NCBI RefSeq assembly: GCF_030506305.1 | Contig: NZ_CP119421.1 | Span: 112,354 to 176,353, forward strand | DNA length: 64,000 nt | Direction: 5' to 3' | DNA from: Porifericola rhodea | GTDB taxonomy: Bacteria > Bacteroidota > Bacteroidia > Cytophagales > Cyclobacteriaceae | Shown: positions 61,413 to 64,000 of the stretch, piece by piece | Layout: each line of letters opens with the position of its first letter | How positions within the stretch are numbered: the first letter of the stretch is position 1 | The notes under the pieces: generated by a model | What the model was told of the DNA's origin: nothing | Seen by the model: only the letters and a program-made list of their open reading frames with translations | The model's database searches: none | Program-made: the position numbers and the translations under genes

Positions 61413-64000
61413 TTGATCAACCTCTGTAAATTCCTGCTGGCCTACAGAAACAAGGACAGTATACGATACCCAAAGGCTTTGTTAGGCTGCCTGATTTTGA
61501 TAGGCTGCCTTTTTTCTGCACCCACCCAGGCGCAGGATACTGAGCCTGAATCAGATACTGTTCAGACTACAACTCCTCAGAACAGACCCTATAAGTCTGA
61601 CACACGCCCTGCTTACCGACTGAGGGACCGCTACGGCAATCCTTTTGCTAATCCCTCCTCTCCTACTCCTTTTCAGCTGTCTACCCCCGCCCAGCTTGAC
61701 TATGACATACAGGTTGATAGCACCATCAACTATTCTTTGTACGAAAGAATTAACGGATTAGATTTTAGAGCACCAACCAACTTAAGTTTTGATGAATACT
61801 CCAGTTTTCAGAACCAGCAGCTGAAAAAAGAGTACTGGAAGTCACGCTCAATCGGGCTGGACGGAGAAAGCGCCGTAAGTGGTAAACGACTCATACCTCC
61901 TATCTATACCACTCCGGTATTTGATCGTTTGTTTGGCGGGTCTTTCGTAGATATACGTCCCAACGGATTTGTTACGCTTGACTTTGGAGGACGCTTTCAG
62001 CGGATAGATAACCCCAATGTACCTCTAAGACAACAGCGAAATGGCAATTTTGAGTTTGATCAGCAGATCAGCCTGAACGTAGTTGGTAAAATTGGAGATA
62101 AGTTGGCAGTTACGGCTAATTTTGACAATAACAACTCTTTTGATTTTCAAAACAACGTAAAAGTTGAATACACCGGCTACGAAGAAGAAATTATTCAGAA
62201 AATTGAGCTGGGGAATGTAAGCTTACCCGTAAGTAATAGCCTGATCACAGGCTCGCAGAGCTTGTTTGGACTCAAAACTCAACTTCAGTTTGGCAAGCTA
62301 TATGTAACCAGCGTAGCCTCCGTACAAAGAGGACAGACTGATGCCATCACCATAGAAAGTGGCTCACAAAACCGTGAGTTTGAAATACGCGCCTCCGAAT
62401 ACGACGAAAACCGTCACTTTTTTTTAGGGCACTTCTTTAGAAAAAATTATGAGCAGTGGCTCAACCGCCTGCCTCAAATCACCTCTGGGCTAAATGTTAC
62501 CCGTGTTGAAGTATATGTGCTCAACCGTAACAACAATACGGAAACCCTTAGAAATATTGCTGGTTTTATGGATCTGGGTGAAGGAGAAACCATTTACAGA
62601 GAAGACAACCCCAATATTGGAGGAGGTGAAGGTGCAGGACCTACACGTAATGGTGCAAACCAGTTATTTAGCAGTTTAGCTAACTCTCCTGGAGCAAGAA
62701 GCATTAATGATGTTAATAGCACATTAACCGAAGACTTTGGCCTCACTAAAGCGACAGATTTTGAAGTTATTACCTCTGCCCGTAAGCTTACAGATCGCGA
62801 ATTTACTTTCAACAGCCAGCTAGGCTATATTTCCCTGAACCGACGCCTCCAGAACGATGAAGTTTTGGCTGTTTCATTTGAGTACACTTACCAGGGACAA
62901 CGCTATAAAGTAGGTGAGCTTACCGAAGACTACCAGAATAAAGGCGATGATGAAGTAATCTTCTTAAAGCTGCTACGCCCCAGCAAGATCAATCCCGAAG
63001 TGCCAACCTGGGATCTGATGATGAAAAATATCTATTCGTTGAATGCGACTCAGATTGACCCGCTTGGTTTTCAGTTCAGAGTAATATATCGCGATGACCG
63101 TACTGGTATTGATAACCCTAGTTTGCAGGAAGGAGAGATTGCCAATGAGCCATTAATCAGGCTGCTAGGGCTAGACCAGCTCAACCAGAACAACGACCCC
63201 CAGCCCGATGGAAATTTTGACTTCGTAGAAGGTATTACTATCAACACCGATCTGGGTATTATTATCTTTCCAGTAATACAGCCTTTTGGCGATCATCTGC
63301 AAGATGCTATACAGGAAGGTAGCCCTGAAGAGGACCTGGTTAACAAATACGTCTATAATGCACTCTACGAAACCACCAAGGCAGACGCTGAGCTGATTAC
63401 CACTAAGAACAAATACTTCTTAACTGGTAGCTTTCAGGCAGGCTCAGCCAACGAAATCATGCTGCCGGGCTTTAACATAGCAGAAGGTTCAGTACAGGTA
63501 CTGGCGGGTAACACCCCACTGGTAGAAGGGGTTGACTTTACGGTAGATTATAATCTGGGAAAAGTTAATATCATTAACGAAGGGGTGCTTAGCTCTGGCA
63601 AACGTATTCAGATACAATTTGAGAAAGCAGATCTTTTCAACTTCCAGCAGCGTACTCTTTTAGGCACTCGCCTGGACTATCGTTTTAATGACGACATTAA
63701 CCTTGGTGCTACCGTTCTCCACCTAAACGAGCGCCCCGTAGTTACCCGTGTGGCCATCGGTAGCGAACCTACTCAAAACACCAAATATGGTTTTGACTTT
63801 AACTACCGTAAAGAGTCTCGCTTCCTGACAAAAATGGTAGATTTACTACCGATAGTTCAGACCAAAGAGCCTTCCAGCATCACCATTAATGCTGAATTTG
63901 CCCAATTGCTACCTGGCACTTCCAATGTGGTGGATGGCGATGGCACCTCATACATAGACGACTTTGAAAATACTATTACTCCCTTTAACCTGGGCGGCTG
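61413..64000 (+). CDS. sprA: SprA, type IX secretion outer-membrane translocon (5' part, right-truncated)
   Basis: The frame is open from a TTG at 61413 to the right edge, about 862 codons. No ATG lies between the ruvA stop and the secreted N-terminus (ALLGCLILIGCLFSAPTQAQ), so TTG is taken as the start. Motifs match SprA, the about 36-strand barrel that exports type IX cargo: GGSFVDIRPNGFVTLDFGGR, SLNVVGKIGDKLAVTANFDN, ELGNVSLPVSNSLI and FNSQLGYISLNRRLQNDEVL. SprA proteins are typically about 2300-2500 aa, so most lies outside the window. It implies that some exported proteins here may use type IX signals. Confidence 0.93.
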   Translation, partial: MINLCKFLLAYRNKDSIRYPKALLGCLILIGCLFSAPTQAQDTEPESDTVQTTTPQNRPYKSDTRPAYRLRDRYGNPFANPSSPTPFQLSTPAQLDYDIQVDSTINYSLYERINGLDFRAPTNLSFDEYSSFQNQQLKKEYWKSRSIGLDGESAVSGKRLIPPIYTTPVFDRLFGGSFVDIRPNGFVTLDFGGRFQRIDNPNVPLRQQRNGNFEFDQQISLNVVGKIGDKLAVTANFDNNNSFDFQNNVKVEYTGYEEEIIQKIELGNVSLPVSNSLITGSQSLFGLKTQLQFGKLYVTSVASVQRGQTDAITIESGSQNREFEIRASEYDENRHFFLGHFFRKNYEQWLNRLPQITSGLNVTRVEVYVLNRNNNTETLRNIAGFMDLGEGETIYREDNPNIGGGEGAGPTRNGANQLFSSLANSPGARSINDVNSTLTEDFGLTKATDFEVITSARKLTDREFTFNSQLGYISLNRRLQNDEVLAVSFEYTYQGQRYKVGELTEDYQNKGDDEVIFLKLLRPSKINPEVPTWDLMMKNIYSLNATQIDPLGFQFRVIYRDDRTGIDNPSLQEGEIANEPLIRLLGLDQLNQNNDPQPDGNFDFVEGITINTDLGIIIFPVIQPFGDHLQDAIQEGSPEEDLVNKYVYNALYETTKADAELITTKNKYFLTGSFQAGSANEIMLPGFNIAEGSVQVLAGNTPLVEGVDFTVDYNLGKVNIINEGVLSSGKRIQIQFEKADLFNFQQRTLLGTRLDYRFNDDINLGATVLHLNERPVVTRVAIGSEPTQNTKYGFDFNYRKESRFLTKMVDLLPIVQTKEPSSITINAEFAQLLPGTSNVVDGDGTSYIDDFENTITPFNLGG

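Noticed and set aside
1..64000. Search for CRISPR arrays, tRNA, rRNA, insertion sequences and prophage genes
   Set aside because: I saw no regularly spaced repeats, no tRNA cloverleaf or rRNA segments, no transposase or integrase, and no inverted-repeat-bounded element.

Overview
The window looks like chromosomal DNA of a Bacteroidota bacterium, most likely of the order Cytophagales. Evidence: a partial SprA (type IX secretion) gene at the right edge, many lipoproteins and exported proteins, no clear Shine-Dalgarno sequences, several TAnnTTTG-like -7 boxes, and families typical of that phylum (two-component regulator propellers, LruC-domain proteins, DUF1080 proteins, PQQ/cytochrome c fusions). 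I see no rRNA, tRNA, CRISPR array, insertion sequence or prophage.

Layout. 1-16 kb: a left-truncated sensor propeller protein, a BaiN/HI0933-type flavoprotein, a transglycosylase-like protein that lacks its catalytic residues, a sterol-desaturase-family protein, a lipoprotein sulfatase, a Crp/Fnr regulator with an MBL-fold protein, a quinone-oxidoreductase-like dehydrogenase, a VOC protein, a metal-locus-like pair, Ppx/GppA and Tpx. 16-24 kb: a CBM9-like secreted protein, a NarL-type sensor kinase/response regulator pair followed by a small exported protein with KGPxAKN repeats, a metallophosphoesterase, a CapK-like AMP ligase and a TPR protein. 24.9-29 kb: a three-gene membrane glycosyl-transfer operon (GT39/83-like, DPM/ArnC-like GT2, flippase-like) convergent with an FkbM methyltransferase. 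29-32.6 kb: a DUF3445 haem-protein homologue and an apparent RhlE helicase - methyltransferase - cold-shock protein run.

33-45 kb is the most notable block: six minus-strand genes for exported proteins (PQQ dehydrogenase with cytochrome c, Tat-exported TIM-barrel isomerase, sulfatase, an about 1060-aa sugar-dehydrogenase/PKD/cytochrome c/CBM6 protein, a DUF1080 protein, and another propeller/cytochrome c protein). Three of the six carry a single CxxCH haem site. Together they suggest an oxidative route for breaking down a possibly sulfated glycan, with electrons passed to a cytochrome chain. An intrinsic terminator at 41695-41723 probably splits the block into two transcription units.

45-64 kb: an S9 peptidase with a toast-rack lipoprotein, a GNAT enzyme, a 1-Cys peroxiredoxin, a lipoprotein made of two copies of a three-EF-hand unit, a secreted protein with a C-terminal Hint (hedgehog/intein) domain, ClpB, an LruC-domain repeat protein broken by a frameshift, a TPR/SpoIIE phosphatase, a GyrI-like membrane protein, RuvA and the beginning of SprA. 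Many starts given here are internal ATGs chosen over upstream TTG or in-frame extensions, on the basis of signal peptides or domain starts.
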